From Chryseobacterium aahli (GTDB lineage: Bacteria; Bacteroidota; Bacteroidia; Flavobacteriales; Weeksellaceae), in assembly GCF_022699665.1 (NCBI RefSeq), contig NZ_JALDNB010000002.1, positions 248,001-312,000 of the forward strand: a DNA stretch of 64,000 nucleotides, read 5' to 3'. The stretch's first letter is position 1; each line of letters opens with the position of its first letter. The position numbers and the translations under genes are program-made. Shown here in pieces: positions 7,530 through 16,504 of this stretch. Under the pieces are notes generated by a model. The model worked only from the letters and a program-made list of their open reading frames with translations, was not told where the DNA came from and made no database searches.

Positions 7530-9923
7530 ATGAAAAGACGAATCAAACATGTTACGGTTTTAGGTTCAGGGATTATGGGAAGCGGTATCGCTGCACACTT
7601 TGCCAACATCGGAGTGCAGGTTTCACTTCTTGACATTGTTCCGTTTGAGTTGAATGAAGCCGAGCAAAAAAAAGGTTTGACCAAAGAAGACAAGGCAGTT
7701 CGTAATAGAATTGCTTCCGAAAACTTTGAAAAACTTAAAAAAGCCAGCCCTGCACTACTCTATTCTCCGAAATTTGCGGAGCGTATTAAAGTAGGAAACT
7801 TTGATGATGATTTAAAGAAAATAAAAGATACCGACTGGATTATAGAAGTTGTTGTTGAAAAACTAGACATTAAAAAGTCAGTTTACGAGAAAATCGAGCA
7901 ATTTAGAAAACCGGGAACTTTAGTTTCTTCAAATACTTCCGGAATTCCAATTAATATGTTGGTTGAAGGAAGAAGTGACGATTTCAAAAAATATTTTGCA
8001 GGAACGCACTTTTTTAATCCTGTAAGATATCTTCCACTTTTAGAAGTTATACCTACTACAGATACTGATCCTGAAATTGTAGATTTTTACATGTCTTACG
8101 GAGCCAAATTCTTAGGTAAAACAACCGTTTTAGCAAAAGATACTCCTGCGTTTATCGCTAATAGAATTGGAGTTTTCTCGATGATGGATTTGCTTCACAA
8201 TGTTCAGAAATTAGGTTTAAATGTTTCTGATGTTGATAAATTAACAGGTCCGATTATTGGTCGTCCAAAATCTGCAACGTTCAGAACAGCCGATGTTGTT
8301 GGCTTGGATACTTTGGTAATGGTTGCAAACGGTGTTCGTAACAGTGGTGCTGAGGCCAATGATTTCAACAATGTTTTCTCACTTCCTGATTATATTCAGA
8401 AAATGATAGATAACAAATGGTTGGGATCAAAAACTGAACAAGGTTTCTATAAAAAAGTAAAAAGTGCAGACGGAAAATCTGAAATTCACGGATTAAATCT
8501 TGACACTTTAGAGTATGAACTTCAAGGTAAATCTTCTTTCCCGACTTTAGAATTAACTAAAAATATAGATAAGCCAATTGACAGATTCAAAGTCTTGATT
8601 GGTGGAAAAGATAAAGCTGGAGAACTTTACAGAAAATCTTTGGGAGCATTATTCGCTTATGTTTCTCATAAAGTTCCGGAAATTTCTGATGAAGTTTACA
8701 AAATCGATGATGCAATGAGAGCTGGTTTCGGTTGGGAAAACGGACCATTCGAAATTTGGGACGCTGTTGGAGTTCAAAAAGGAATTGAATTGGCTACAGA
8801 AGCTGGCTACGAAGTTTCAGACTGGGTTAAGAATGTAGAATCTTTCTATAAAGTAAATGAAGATGGACAAAGTATTTTCGTTGATAAAAATTCAGGTGAA
8901 TACAACAAAATTCCGGGACAAGATGCTTTCATCATTTTAGATAATATCAGAAAAAATAAAACACTTTGGAGTAATTCAGGAGCTTCTATTGAAGATTTAG
9001 GCGACGGAATTATCAACTTTGAAATTCGTTCTAAAATGAATTCTCTTGGAGGCGAAGTTTTAGATGGATTAAACAGAGCGATTGATTTAGCCGAAAAAGA
9101 ATATGACGGTTTAGTTATTGGAAATCAAGGTGCAAATTTCTCTGTTGGAGCAAATTTAGCGATGATTCTAATGATGGCTATTGAGCAAGATTGGGATGAT
9201 TTGAATATGGCAATCGCTTATTTCCAGAAATCGATGATGAGAGTTCGTTATTCTTCAATTCCTGTCGTGGTTGCTCCTCACGGAATGACTCTTGGTGGTG
9301 GTTGCGAAATGACAATGCACGCAGACAGAGTTGTCGCAGCAGCAGAAACTTACATCGGACTAGTTGAAACCGGAGTTGGTGTAATTCCCGGCGGTGGCGG
9401 AACGAAAGAATTTGCTTTAAGAACTTCAAGAGAGTTCCACAGTGATGATGTTAAAAACAACAGACTTCGTGAGGCTTTCATGAATATAGCAATGGGTAAA
9501 GTTGCCACTTCTGCTTATGAAGCTTATGATATGGGAATTCTTGAAAAAGGAAAAGACATTGTAGTTGTAGACAAAAAACGTCAGATTGCCGAAGCTAAAA
9601 AAGTTGCAAAACTAATGGCTGAACAAGGCTACACTCAACCCATCGAGCAAACCGTAAAAGTTCTTGGAAAAGATGCTCTAGGTATGTTCTACGTAGGAAC
9701 CGATCAGATGTTAACCGGAAAATATATTTCTGAACACGATAAAAAGATTGCAGATAAATTAGCTAATGTTCTGGTGGGTGGAAATCTTTCAGAACCAACA
9801 GTTGTGACCGAACAATACTTATTGAACCTTGAAAGAGAAACTTTCCTTCAGCTTTGTGGTGAAAGAAAAACTTTGGAGAGAATTCAGTTTATGTTACAGA
9901 AAGGAAAACCGTTGAGAAATTAA
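7530..9923 (+). CDS. 3-hydroxyacyl-CoA dehydrogenase / enoyl-CoA hydratase fusion (FadB-like)
   Basis: A 797-residue bifunctional cytoplasmic enzyme of fatty-acid beta-oxidation. The domain order is dehydrogenase first, hydratase last, the reverse of E. coli FadB. An NAD-binding Rossmann motif GSGIMGSG sits at about residues 12-19, HFFNPVRYLPLLEVI is the dehydrogenase core, and the enoyl-CoA hydratase/isomerase domain begins near residue 490. That domain has the oxyanion loops GANFSVGANL and MTLGGGCEM and a glutamate in VETGVGVIPGGGG. It catalyses hydration of enoyl-CoA and oxidation of the 3-hydroxyacyl-CoA, feeding the thiolase encoded next. Confidence 0.92.
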   Translation: MKRRIKHVTVLGSGIMGSGIAAHFANIGVQVSLLDIVPFELNEAEQKKGLTKEDKAVRNRIASENFEKLKKASPALLYSPKFAERIKVGNFDDDLKKIKDTDWIIEVVVEKLDIKKSVYEKIEQFRKPGTLVSSNTSGIPINMLVEGRSDDFKKYFAGTHFFNPVRYLPLLEVIPTTDTDPEIVDFYMSYGAKFLGKTTVLAKDTPAFIANRIGVFSMMDLLHNVQKLGLNVSDVDKLTGPIIGRPKSATFRTADVVGLDTLVMVANGVRNSGAEANDFNNVFSLPDYIQKMIDNKWLGSKTEQGFYKKVKSADGKSEIHGLNLDTLEYELQGKSSFPTLELTKNIDKPIDRFKVLIGGKDKAGELYRKSLGALFAYVSHKVPEISDEVYKIDDAMRAGFGWENGPFEIWDAVGVQKGIELATEAGYEVSDWVKNVESFYKVNEDGQSIFVDKNSGEYNKIPGQDAFIILDNIRKNKTLWSNSGASIEDLGDGIINFEIRSKMNSLGGEVLDGLNRAIDLAEKEYDGLVIGNQGANFSVGANLAMILMMAIEQDWDDLNMAIAYFQKSMMRVRYSSIPVVVAPHGMTLGGGCEMTMHADRVVAAAETYIGLVETGVGVIPGGGGTKEFALRTSREFHSDDVKNNRLREAFMNIAMGKVATSAYEAYDMGILEKGKDIVVVDKKRQIAEAKKVAKLMAEQGYTQPIEQTVKVLGKDALGMFYVGTDQMLTGKYISEHDKKIADKLANVLVGGNLSEPTVVTEQYLLNLERETFLQLCGERKTLERIQFMLQKGKPLRN

Positions 9924-9948
9924 TAACTATAAATATTTTAACAAGAAG

Positions 9949-9996
9949 TTTGTCATTCCGCAGGAATCTAAGCTTAGATGCTTTCAGTATGACAAA
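9949..9996. repeat. REP-like palindromic repeat
   Basis: Begins TTTGTCATTCCGCAGGAATC, centres on AAGCTT and ends in TATGACAAA, forming a 24-base imperfect stem. It is closely related to 5785-5841 and shares ends with 47871-47955. It lies in the 103-base gap between the fadB-like and thiolase genes. Confidence 0.75.
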
Positions 9997-10026
9997 ATGT
10001 ATGTTTAAATTAAAATAAATAAAAAA

Positions 10027-11208
10027 ATGTCAAGACAAGCATATATAATCAAGGGATTTCGTACAGCAGTCGGAAAAGCTCCAAAAGGCTCACTCCGCTT
10101 CACGCGTCCCGACGTAATGGCAGCAACAGTAATCGAAAAACTGATGGCAGCTGTTTCGCAATTAGACAAAGACAGAGTTGACGATTTAATCGTAGGAAAC
10201 GCAATGCCGGAAGCTGAACAAGGCTTAAATGTGGCACGTTTAATTTCTTTGATGGGATTAAATACCGATAAAGTTCCGGGAGTTACCGTAAATAGATATT
10301 GCGCATCAGGAAGTGAGGCGATTGCAATTGCTTCAGCGAAAATTCAGGCTGGAATGGCAGATTGTATCATTGCAGGTGGTACCGAATCAATGTCTTATAT
10401 TCCGATGGGTGGTTATAAACCTGTTCCGGAAACGGAAATTGCAAAAACAAACCCTGATTATTATTGGGGAATGGGCTACACTGCGGAAGAAGTTGCAAAA
10501 CAATTTAATATTTCGAGAGAAGAACAGGATCAGTTTGCTTTCGAATCTCATCAAAAAGCTTTAAAAGCAAATCAAGAAGGGAAATTTGCCAATCAAATCA
10601 TACCAATTCCTGTTGAGTATAATTTCTTGGATGAAAATCAAAAAATGCAGACAAAAAAGTTTGATTTTTCTGTAGATGAAGGCCCAAGATTAGACACTTC
10701 TTTGGAAGGTTTGGCTAAACTAAAACCCGTTTTTGCAAACGGAGGAAGTGTGACAGCAGGAAATTCTTCTCAAATGAGTGACGGTGCAGCTTTCGTGATC
10801 GTGATGTCTGAAGAAATGGTGAAAGAATTAGGATTGGAGCCTGAAGCAAGATTAGTTGCGTATGCAGCAGCTGGACTTGAGCCAAGAATCATGGGAATGG
10901 GGCCAATTTATGCAATTCCAAAAGCTTTAAAACAGGCAGGTTTAGAACTTAAAGATATTGAATTGATTGAATTGAACGAAGCATTCGCATCACAATCTGT
11001 TGCAATTAAAAAAGAATTAGGTTTAAATCCCGATATTCTGAATGTGAATGGAGGCGCAATCGCTCTTGGCCACCCGCTTGGTTGTACAGGAACGAAATTG
11101 ACCGTTCAGCTTCTCGACGAAATGAGAAAACGTGGAAATAAATACGGAATGGTTTCTATGTGTGTGGGAACTGGGCAGGGTGCTGCTTCAATCTTTGAAC
11201 TTCTATAA
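10027..11208 (+). CDS. fadA: Acetyl-CoA C-acyltransferase (3-ketoacyl-CoA thiolase)
   Basis: A 393-residue thiolase that splits 3-ketoacyl-CoA with CoA to acetyl-CoA and a shortened acyl-CoA. The nucleophilic cysteine is in NRYCASGSEA (about Cys92), the histidine in GHPLGCTGT (about His349), and the second active cysteine in SMCVGTGQG (about Cys379). The length is normal for the family. It follows the FadB-like gene in the same direction and completes the last step of the cycle. The symbol is by function; the family also contains acetyl-CoA acetyltransferases. Confidence 0.9.
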   Translation: MSRQAYIIKGFRTAVGKAPKGSLRFTRPDVMAATVIEKLMAAVSQLDKDRVDDLIVGNAMPEAEQGLNVARLISLMGLNTDKVPGVTVNRYCASGSEAIAIASAKIQAGMADCIIAGGTESMSYIPMGGYKPVPETEIAKTNPDYYWGMGYTAEEVAKQFNISREEQDQFAFESHQKALKANQEGKFANQIIPIPVEYNFLDENQKMQTKKFDFSVDEGPRLDTSLEGLAKLKPVFANGGSVTAGNSSQMSDGAAFVIVMSEEMVKELGLEPEARLVAYAAAGLEPRIMGMGPIYAIPKALKQAGLELKDIELIELNEAFASQSVAIKKELGLNPDILNVNGGAIALGHPLGCTGTKLTVQLLDEMRKRGNKYGMVSMCVGTGQGAASIFELL

Positions 11209-11210
11209 AA

Positions 11211-11244
11211 TAATTTTGAATTATGAATTTTAAATTTTGGATTG
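11211..11244. repeat. Left terminal repeat of the four-helix-bundle insertion
   Basis: AT-rich stretch containing TTTTGAATTATGAATTTT directly before the small gene. A related sequence in inverted orientation (AAAATTCATAATCTAAAATT) lies at 11605-11642 after its stop. The match is partial and the bases are low in complexity. Confidence 0.5.
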
Positions 11245-11245
11245 A

Positions 11246-11608
11246 ATGCAAAAGGAAAATTTAATTAAAGAAAAGACATTCAATTTTGCTTTATCAATTA
11301 TTGAGTTATATAAAATATGTAAATCTCAAAATGAATTTATTCTTTCAAAACAATTATTAAGAAGTGGAACTTCTATTGGTGCAAATGTTCAGGAAGCCTT
11401 AGCTGGATTTTCAGAAAAAGATTTTCTTCATAAAATGTCAATAGCTAGTAAAGAAGCAAGAGAAACACAGTATTGGATTGATTTATTATCACAATCTCAA
11501 TTAGTGAAATTTGATGAGTCAAAATATAAAACAGATATACAAAGTATTGTAAATATTTTAACATCTATTGTTAAAACGCTTCAAGTAAAATTAAGACCGA
11601 AAGAATAA
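11246..11608 (+). CDS. Four-helix-bundle protein (23S rRNA intervening-sequence family)
   Basis: A 120-residue all-helical protein with the family hallmarks: KTFNFALSIIELYK at the N-terminus, QLLRSGTSIGANVQEA in the middle and SKEARETQYWIDLL in the third helix. Relatives are found in 23S rRNA intervening sequences and as free-standing genes in Bacteroidota, and resemble the Avd accessory protein of diversity-generating retroelements. They probably bind nucleic acid, but the function is unproven. The gene sits between thiolase and acyl-CoA dehydrogenase genes, flanked by short AT-rich inverted repeats, so it looks like an inserted cassette unrelated to fat metabolism. Confidence 0.85.
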   Translation: MQKENLIKEKTFNFALSIIELYKICKSQNEFILSKQLLRSGTSIGANVQEALAGFSEKDFLHKMSIASKEARETQYWIDLLSQSQLVKFDESKYKTDIQSIVNILTSIVKTLQVKLRPKE

Positions 11609-11642
11609 TTCAAAATTCATAATCTAAAATTCAAAATTAAAT
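11605..11642. repeat. Right terminal repeat of the four-helix-bundle insertion
   Basis: Contains CAAAATTCATAATCTAAAAT, an inverted partial copy of the sequence before the gene. Together they bracket about 430 bases that break an otherwise tight metabolic operon. Confidence 0.5.
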
Positions 11643-11665
11643 AACTAAAATTAAAATAAAAAATC

Positions 11666-13456
11666 ATGAGTGATACAATTAATAAAACACTGAAAGGAGG
11701 TGAGTTTTTAATTAAAGAAATTGCTGCAAACGAAATCTTCACTTTAGAAGAACTTTCAGAAGAACAAAAAATGCTTCGTGATTCTGCGAAAGAATTTATC
11801 GACAGAGAAGTAATTCCGCATCATGATCGTTTTGAGAAAAAAGATTATGCATTGACTGAAGAAACAATGCGCAAATTAGGCGAAATGGGACTTCTTGGAA
11901 TCACCGTTCCTGAAGAATACGGAGGTCTTGGGATGGGATTCGTAAGTACTATGTTGGCTTGCGATTACGTTTCAGGAGGAAATGGCTCATTAGCAACAGC
12001 TTACGGAGCACATACCGGAATTGGAACATTACCCACTCTTCTTTACGGAAGTGAAGAATTGAAAAAGAAATATCTTCCGGATCTAGCTACAGGAACAAAA
12101 TTCGGTGCTTATTGCTTGACTGAGCCGGATGCTGGTTCAGACGCAAATTCAGGGAAAACAAGAGCAAAATTGTCAGAGGATGGAAAGCATTATATCATCA
12201 ACGGACAAAAAATGTGGATTTCAAACGCAGGTTTTGCAGATACTTTCACATTATTCGCAAAAATTGATGATGACAAAAACATTACAGGTTTTGTGATCAA
12301 CCGTTCAGAATTGGAAGATCCAAACAGCTTAACTTTTGGTGAAGAAGAGCATAAATTAGGTATCCGTTCGTCTTCTACCCGTCAGGTTTTCTTCAACGAC
12401 ATGAAAATTCCTGTTGAAAATATGCTGGGTGAAAGAAACAATGGTTTTAAAATCGCTTTGAATGCATTGAATGTTGGTAGAATCAAATTAGCTGCTGCCA
12501 ATCTTGACGGACAAAGAAGAATCTTGAATCATTCGATTCAATATTCAAATGAGAGAAAACAATTTGGGGTTTCTATTTCAACTTTTGGAGCCATCAGAAA
12601 GAAATTGGCAGAAATGGCAACCGGAGTTTTCGTAAGTGAAGCAGGTTCTTATCGTTTAGCAAAAAATGTTGAAGATAAGATTGAAGAATTGGTTTCTGGA
12701 GGAATGAATCATCAACAAGCTGAATTGAAAGGTGTTGAAGAGTTCGCAGCAGAAGCTTCTATTCTTAAAGTTTTCGTATCAGATCTTACTCAGGTTACTG
12801 CCGATGAAGGAATTCAGATTTATGGTGGAATGGGATTCTCAGAAGACACTCCAATGGAAGCTGCATGGAGAGATGCAAGAATTGGAAGGATCTATGAAGG
12901 AACCAACGAAATCAATCGTCTTTTGGCCGTAGGAATGCTAATCAAAAAAGCAATGAAAGGTGAATTGGATTTACTTTCTCCGGCAATGGCAATTTCTAAA
13001 GAATTAATGGGAATTCCTTCATTTGAAGTTCCTGATTATTCTGAATTAATGAGCGAGGAAAAAGCAATTTTGGCAAATCTTAAAAAAGTATTTTTAATGG
13101 TTTCAGGAGCTGCCCTTCAAAAATACATGATGGATATTGAGAAGCAACAGCATTTATTATTAAATGCTTCTGAAATTCTTAACCAAATCTACATGGCAGA
13201 ATCTGCAGTGCTAAGAGCTGAAAAACATTTCTCTTCTGATTCTGTAGAAGTTGCAATGGCTCAATTGAATCTTTACAAAGCAATCGAAAAAATAATCTCA
13301 GCTGCCAAAGAAGGAATTGTTTCTTTCGCAGAAGGCGACGAACAGAGAATGATGCTTTCAGGATTAAGAAGATTTACAAAATATACCAACCACCCGAATG
13401 TTGTAGGACTAACTGAAAAAGTGGCTGCACATTTTATTGGGAAGGGACATTATTAG
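11666..13456 (+). CDS. Acyl-CoA dehydrogenase (long C-terminal extension, VLCAD/ACAD9-like)
   Basis: A 596-residue FAD-dependent enzyme for the first step of beta-oxidation, oxidising acyl-CoA to trans-2-enoyl-CoA and passing electrons to electron-transfer flavoprotein. The family signature CLTEPDAGSDANS lies near residue 150. The C-terminal signature YGGMGFSEDTPMEAAWRDA is followed by IYEGTNEI, whose glutamate is the usual catalytic base. About 170 residues follow the catalytic core, as in very-long-chain dehydrogenases, rather than ending near residue 380. It is the last gene of the operon, and a strong terminator follows. Confidence 0.92.
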   Translation: MSDTINKTLKGGEFLIKEIAANEIFTLEELSEEQKMLRDSAKEFIDREVIPHHDRFEKKDYALTEETMRKLGEMGLLGITVPEEYGGLGMGFVSTMLACDYVSGGNGSLATAYGAHTGIGTLPTLLYGSEELKKKYLPDLATGTKFGAYCLTEPDAGSDANSGKTRAKLSEDGKHYIINGQKMWISNAGFADTFTLFAKIDDDKNITGFVINRSELEDPNSLTFGEEEHKLGIRSSSTRQVFFNDMKIPVENMLGERNNGFKIALNALNVGRIKLAAANLDGQRRILNHSIQYSNERKQFGVSISTFGAIRKKLAEMATGVFVSEAGSYRLAKNVEDKIEELVSGGMNHQQAELKGVEEFAAEASILKVFVSDLTQVTADEGIQIYGGMGFSEDTPMEAAWRDARIGRIYEGTNEINRLLAVGMLIKKAMKGELDLLSPAMAISKELMGIPSFEVPDYSELMSEEKAILANLKKVFLMVSGAALQKYMMDIEKQQHLLLNASEILNQIYMAESAVLRAEKHFSSDSVEVAMAQLNLYKAIEKIISAAKEGIVSFAEGDEQRMMLSGLRRFTKYTNHPNVVGLTEKVAAHFIGKGHY

Positions 13457-13481
13457 AATACTGAATAAAATATTATTTTGA

Positions 13482-13508
13482 ACGCTTCATTTTTATGGAG
13501 CGTTTTTT
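13482..13508 (+). terminator. Rho-independent terminator of the beta-oxidation operon
   Basis: Stem ACGCTTCAT / ATGGAGCGT (9 pairs with one T-G), loop TTTT, then a run of six T. It starts 26 bases after the acyl-CoA dehydrogenase stop. Confidence 0.85.
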
Positions 13509-13605
13509 ATTTAATAAAAACTTAAGGCCTAATTCATTAAAATGTACATTATCAAATCCAACAGTTTTCTTTAGCTTGCAAATTCTTAATTCAAAAAATT
13601 CCTTA

Positions 13606-14724
13606 ATGCAAAACCTTCTAAAACTTCTGGCTCTTTTTATCTTTGTAAACCTTTATTCTCAGCAACAATTTGTCTTTTTTGGTTCTTATAATTGGGAAAA
13701 AGATTCGGAAGGAATTTATGTTTATCAATTAGATAATGAAACAGGAAAACTTACAAAAACTACTTCAATAAAAGATGTTGTAAACCCATCTTACATTACA
13801 ATTTCTGAAGACGGAAAATACATTTATGCGTCTTCGGAGAGCAAAATTGAAAATGGAGGAACGGTCAGTTCTTTTCGTTTTAATAAAGAAGAAAAAACTC
13901 TGAAATTTATGAACAATCAGAAAAGCGGTGGAGAAAACCCTGTTTATGTAAGCGTTCATAAAAATGGAAAATGGCTGGTGAATGGAAATTACACCGATGC
14001 AAGCGTTTCAGTTTATCCGCTTTTGGAAGATGGGAAAATAGATTCTTTAGCACAAATTTTAAAATTTTCAGAGGGAAGTGTAAATCAAAATCGACAGACA
14101 AAAGCACATATTCATTCTGCTGTTTTTTCACCAGATTTTAATTCAATATTTTTCACCGATTTAGGCGCTGATAAAATTAGGATATATCCGTTTGAAAATG
14201 CTGATTTAAAACCTTTAAATATAGAACAAAGCAGTTTCATAAAGACGAAACCTGGAACTGGGCCAAGGCATTTGATTTTTAGTAAAAATGGAAAAACAGC
14301 ATATTGCATTGAAGAAATGGCAGGTGAAATTTCTGTATATAATTTTACAGAAAACATGCTTATAGAAATTCAAAAAAAACCTACACATCCTGCAAAAATT
14401 AAGGATGGATTTGAAAGTTCAGATCTTCATATTTCTCCCGATGGTAAATTCTTGTATGCTACTAACAGAGGAAAAGAAAATAATATTGCCATTTTTAAAA
14501 TTCAATCAAATGGAACTTTAGAAACTGTTGGTTATCAAAAAACACACGGAAAACATCCCAGAACTTTCACTATAGATGAGACTGGCAGATTTGTTATTGT
14601 CGCCAATACAGGAAGTAATAAAGTAGTCGTTTTTAAAAGAAATTTAGAAACCGGGGTACTTAAAAAAGTAGGAAAATCTGTAAAAATAAAAAATGTTTCT
14701 TGTGTGAAAACGAAAATTTATTAA
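13606..14724 (+). CDS. Secreted lactonase-family beta-propeller (6-phosphogluconolactonase-like)
   Basis: About 372 residues of a seven-bladed propeller of the YbhE/Pgl type: repeated blades with NPSYITISEDGKYIYA, GPRHLIFSKNGKTAY, SSDLHISPDGKFLYATNRG and HPRTFTIDETGRFVIVAN. I place the start at ATG 13606, where a signal peptide begins (MQNLLKLLALFIF to LYSQ). The longer frame from 13495 would start inside the preceding terminator hairpin. With a signal peptide the enzyme would act in the periplasm or outside, so cytosolic pentose-phosphate function is doubtful. A sugar lactonase or carboxy-muconate cyclase role is possible. Confidence 0.75.
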   Translation: MQNLLKLLALFIFVNLYSQQQFVFFGSYNWEKDSEGIYVYQLDNETGKLTKTTSIKDVVNPSYITISEDGKYIYASSESKIENGGTVSSFRFNKEEKTLKFMNNQKSGGENPVYVSVHKNGKWLVNGNYTDASVSVYPLLEDGKIDSLAQILKFSEGSVNQNRQTKAHIHSAVFSPDFNSIFFTDLGADKIRIYPFENADLKPLNIEQSSFIKTKPGTGPRHLIFSKNGKTAYCIEEMAGEISVYNFTENMLIEIQKKPTHPAKIKDGFESSDLHISPDGKFLYATNRGKENNIAIFKIQSNGTLETVGYQKTHGKHPRTFTIDETGRFVIVANTGSNKVVVFKRNLETGVLKKVGKSVKIKNVSCVKTKIY

Positions 14725-14736
14725 TTCTGAGAATCA

Positions 14737-15531
14737 CTAATTCAGATCTGCTTTCTCTCGATATTCCATATAAATATTTTGAAATTTGCTTAGATTTTCT
14801 GCTCCGGATTTTATAATTTTTCCGTTTTTATAAATGTTGTAATTATTCTTTTCATTGATATTTTTGTTTTTAAAATCCATAAAAATACCGTCTTTTATTT
14901 TGCCTGAAGCATCTGTTTTCAAAAAAGCTAAAACCTGAGGAGCAAATTTCTCAGCATACCTGCCATAGAAAATTTTTAAGAGTGCATCTTCTTCGCTGAA
15001 AAAATCACCAATGTTTTCAAAGATAGCATCTAAATTATCTAAATCCGGACGAACTCTGAGCCCGTGAAAAAGTTTAAAAGTTTTGTCGGGAAAATCATCA
15101 CCAAAAATTTTATCGTTAGAAATATAGGTGTTGCTGAAAACCATATTATCTGAAATTAAGCTAGAAATAACCGAGCTCTTCGGTAGATTTTCTATGTCAA
15201 AATCTATATTTTCAACAATGACGGTTGGCTGTTGTTTATAGAACAAAGTTCTGATTTGTTTCTTATTTTTTAATACAATCGTTATGATAGAATTTTTATC
15301 GGCTACATTGGTAATGCGAATTTCATCATTTGATTTCGAAAAAAGTAAGGCATTCCCATAATTTACAGCTGCCATTGTAACGATGATGCTATCTAGTTTT
15401 CCGTTCTTATATTTTTTGTAGGTACTTCCGCTCTCAATGTTTTTCTCAGTAGAAGTTGATGAATTTTCGTTTTGCCCGAAAACCATTGTTGAGCATACTA
15501 AAAATGTAAAAAGGCTGAAAAAATATTTCAT
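14737..15531 (-). CDS. Secreted protein of unknown function
   Basis: 264 residues with a clear signal peptide (MKYFFSLFTFLVCSTMVFGQ). The mature part is charged and shows no motif I recognise. The segments YKKYKNGKLDSIIV and NYNIYKNGKIIKSG recall the short KNGK repeats of MORN-like antitoxin or surface proteins, but they are too few to call. It converges with the lactonase gene 12 bases away and diverges from the ArsR operon. Confidence 0.6.
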   Translation of the reverse strand: MKYFFSLFTFLVCSTMVFGQNENSSTSTEKNIESGSTYKKYKNGKLDSIIVTMAAVNYGNALLFSKSNDEIRITNVADKNSIITIVLKNKKQIRTLFYKQQPTVIVENIDFDIENLPKSSVISSLISDNMVFSNTYISNDKIFGDDFPDKTFKLFHGLRVRPDLDNLDAIFENIGDFFSEEDALLKIFYGRYAEKFAPQVLAFLKTDASGKIKDGIFMDFKNKNINEKNNYNIYKNGKIIKSGAENLSKFQNIYMEYREKADLN

Positions 15532-15615
15532 AAGATCAATTTAAATGTTGAAGATAAGCATTAAAGGGTATTTGTTATCATTAGCTGTAACGTAAATGAA
15601 AATTTTATTAAAATA

Positions 15616-15647
15616 TTTGCGTAGTTAAATAACTACATTTATATTTG
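15616..15647 (+). promoter_or_regulatory. Promoter of the arsR-type operon
   Basis: TTTG (15616-15619), a 20-base spacer and TATATTTG (15640-15647) match the Bacteroidota consensus. One inverted repeat lies within the spacer and a second overlaps the end of the -7 box. Confidence 0.65.
15621..15636. promoter_or_regulatory. ArsR-type operator 1 (between -33 and -7 boxes)
   Basis: GTAGTTAAATAACTAC is symmetric in 14 of 16 positions. Its location inside the promoter spacer fits repression by the HTH protein encoded just downstream. Confidence 0.6.
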
Positions 15648-15663
15648 TAGTCAAATAGCTACA
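15646..15663. promoter_or_regulatory. ArsR-type operator 2 (overlapping the -7 box)
   Basis: TGTAGTCAAATAGCTACA shares the GTAG...CTAC ends and AAATA core of operator 1, 26 bases further on (about 2.5 helical turns between centres). Confidence 0.55.
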
Positions 15664-15704
15664 TAAAAGAATGTACATTTTAATTAAATCTAAAAGCAAA
15701 GCGT

Positions 15705-16028
15705 ATGAATCTTAGAAGAGATGTTTTTCAGGCAATTGCAGATCCTACGAGAAGATCAATCCTTCTTTTGGTGGCAACTCAATCGATGACAGCGGGTGCG
15801 ATTGCTTCTAATTTTGATACGGCAAGACCAACAGTTTCAAAGCATTTACAAATCCTTACCGAATGTGAATTGCTAAAAAAAGAACAAAACGGAAGGGAAA
15901 TCTTGTATCACCTTAATCCTAATAAAATGAAACAAATTTCAGATTTTATTGAGCCTTTCAGCAAAATGTGGGATGACCGTTTCAACACATTAGAATCTGT
16001 AATGAAAAACTATAAAAAAAACAAATAA
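15705..16028 (+). CDS. ArsR-family winged-helix regulator
   Basis: 107 residues with the N-terminal signature [18 protein letters not shown] and the recognition helix [20 protein letters not shown]. It lacks the metal-binding cysteine motif ELCVCD, so it is probably not metal-sensing. It belongs to the ArsR subgroup that heads SRPBCC/AHSA1 operons. The next ATG lies 1 base after its stop. Autoregulation is likely from the two symmetric sites in its promoter. Confidence 0.88.
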   Translation: MNLRRDVFQAIADPTRRSILLLVATQSMTAGAIASNFDTARPTVSKHLQILTECELLKKEQNGREILYHLNPNKMKQISDFIEPFSKMWDDRFNTLESVMKNYKKNK

Positions 16029-16029
16029 A

Positions 16030-16497
16030 ATGGAATTAAAAACAAAAATCACAGCCGAAGACGATAAGCAAGAATTGATTATCACCAGAGTTTTTGATCT
16101 TCCTTTAGATCTGCTTTTCAAAGCCTACGAAGAACCTGAGATCGTAGAACAATGGATGGGGACAAAAGTACAAAAGTTAGAAAACGAACCGCATGGAAGC
16201 TGGCGTTTTGAAACTTCTCACAACGGACAAGTTGTATTTTCTGCTAACGGTGTCATTCTTGAATTTGTTCCGAACCAAAAAATTACAAGAACTTTTGAGA
16301 TGGAAAATAGCTCTTTTCCTGTTCAGCTGGAGTTTTTTGAATTTGAAAAAATAAATGAAGAATCAAGTAAACTCACGATGCAGATCATCTTCAAATCTGT
16401 AGAATTCCGCAATCAGCTTTTGAAAATGCCATTTGCGCAAGGTTTAGGTATGGCTCATGACCGTCTTCAAGAAGTAGTTTTAAATTTAAAAAAATAA
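16030..16497 (+). CDS. SRPBCC (AHSA1-like) domain protein
   Basis: 155 residues of the START/Bet v1-like fold: ITRVFDLPLDLLFKAYEEPE, the WRFETSHNGQVVFSANGVILE strand region and a C-terminal amphipathic helix. These proteins hold a hydrophobic ligand in a deep pocket. It is the second gene of the ArsR operon, the standard partner of this regulator type. The ligand is unknown. Confidence 0.85.
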   Translation: MELKTKITAEDDKQELIITRVFDLPLDLLFKAYEEPEIVEQWMGTKVQKLENEPHGSWRFETSHNGQVVFSANGVILEFVPNQKITRTFEMENSSFPVQLEFFEFEKINEESSKLTMQIIFKSVEFRNQLLKMPFAQGLGMAHDRLQEVVLNLKK

Positions 16498-16504
16498 ATC
16501 AATT

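Noticed and set aside
13495..13605. N-terminal extension of the lactonase gene from ATG 13495
   Set aside because: This ATG lies inside the terminator of the preceding operon. The signal peptide begins at ATG 13606.
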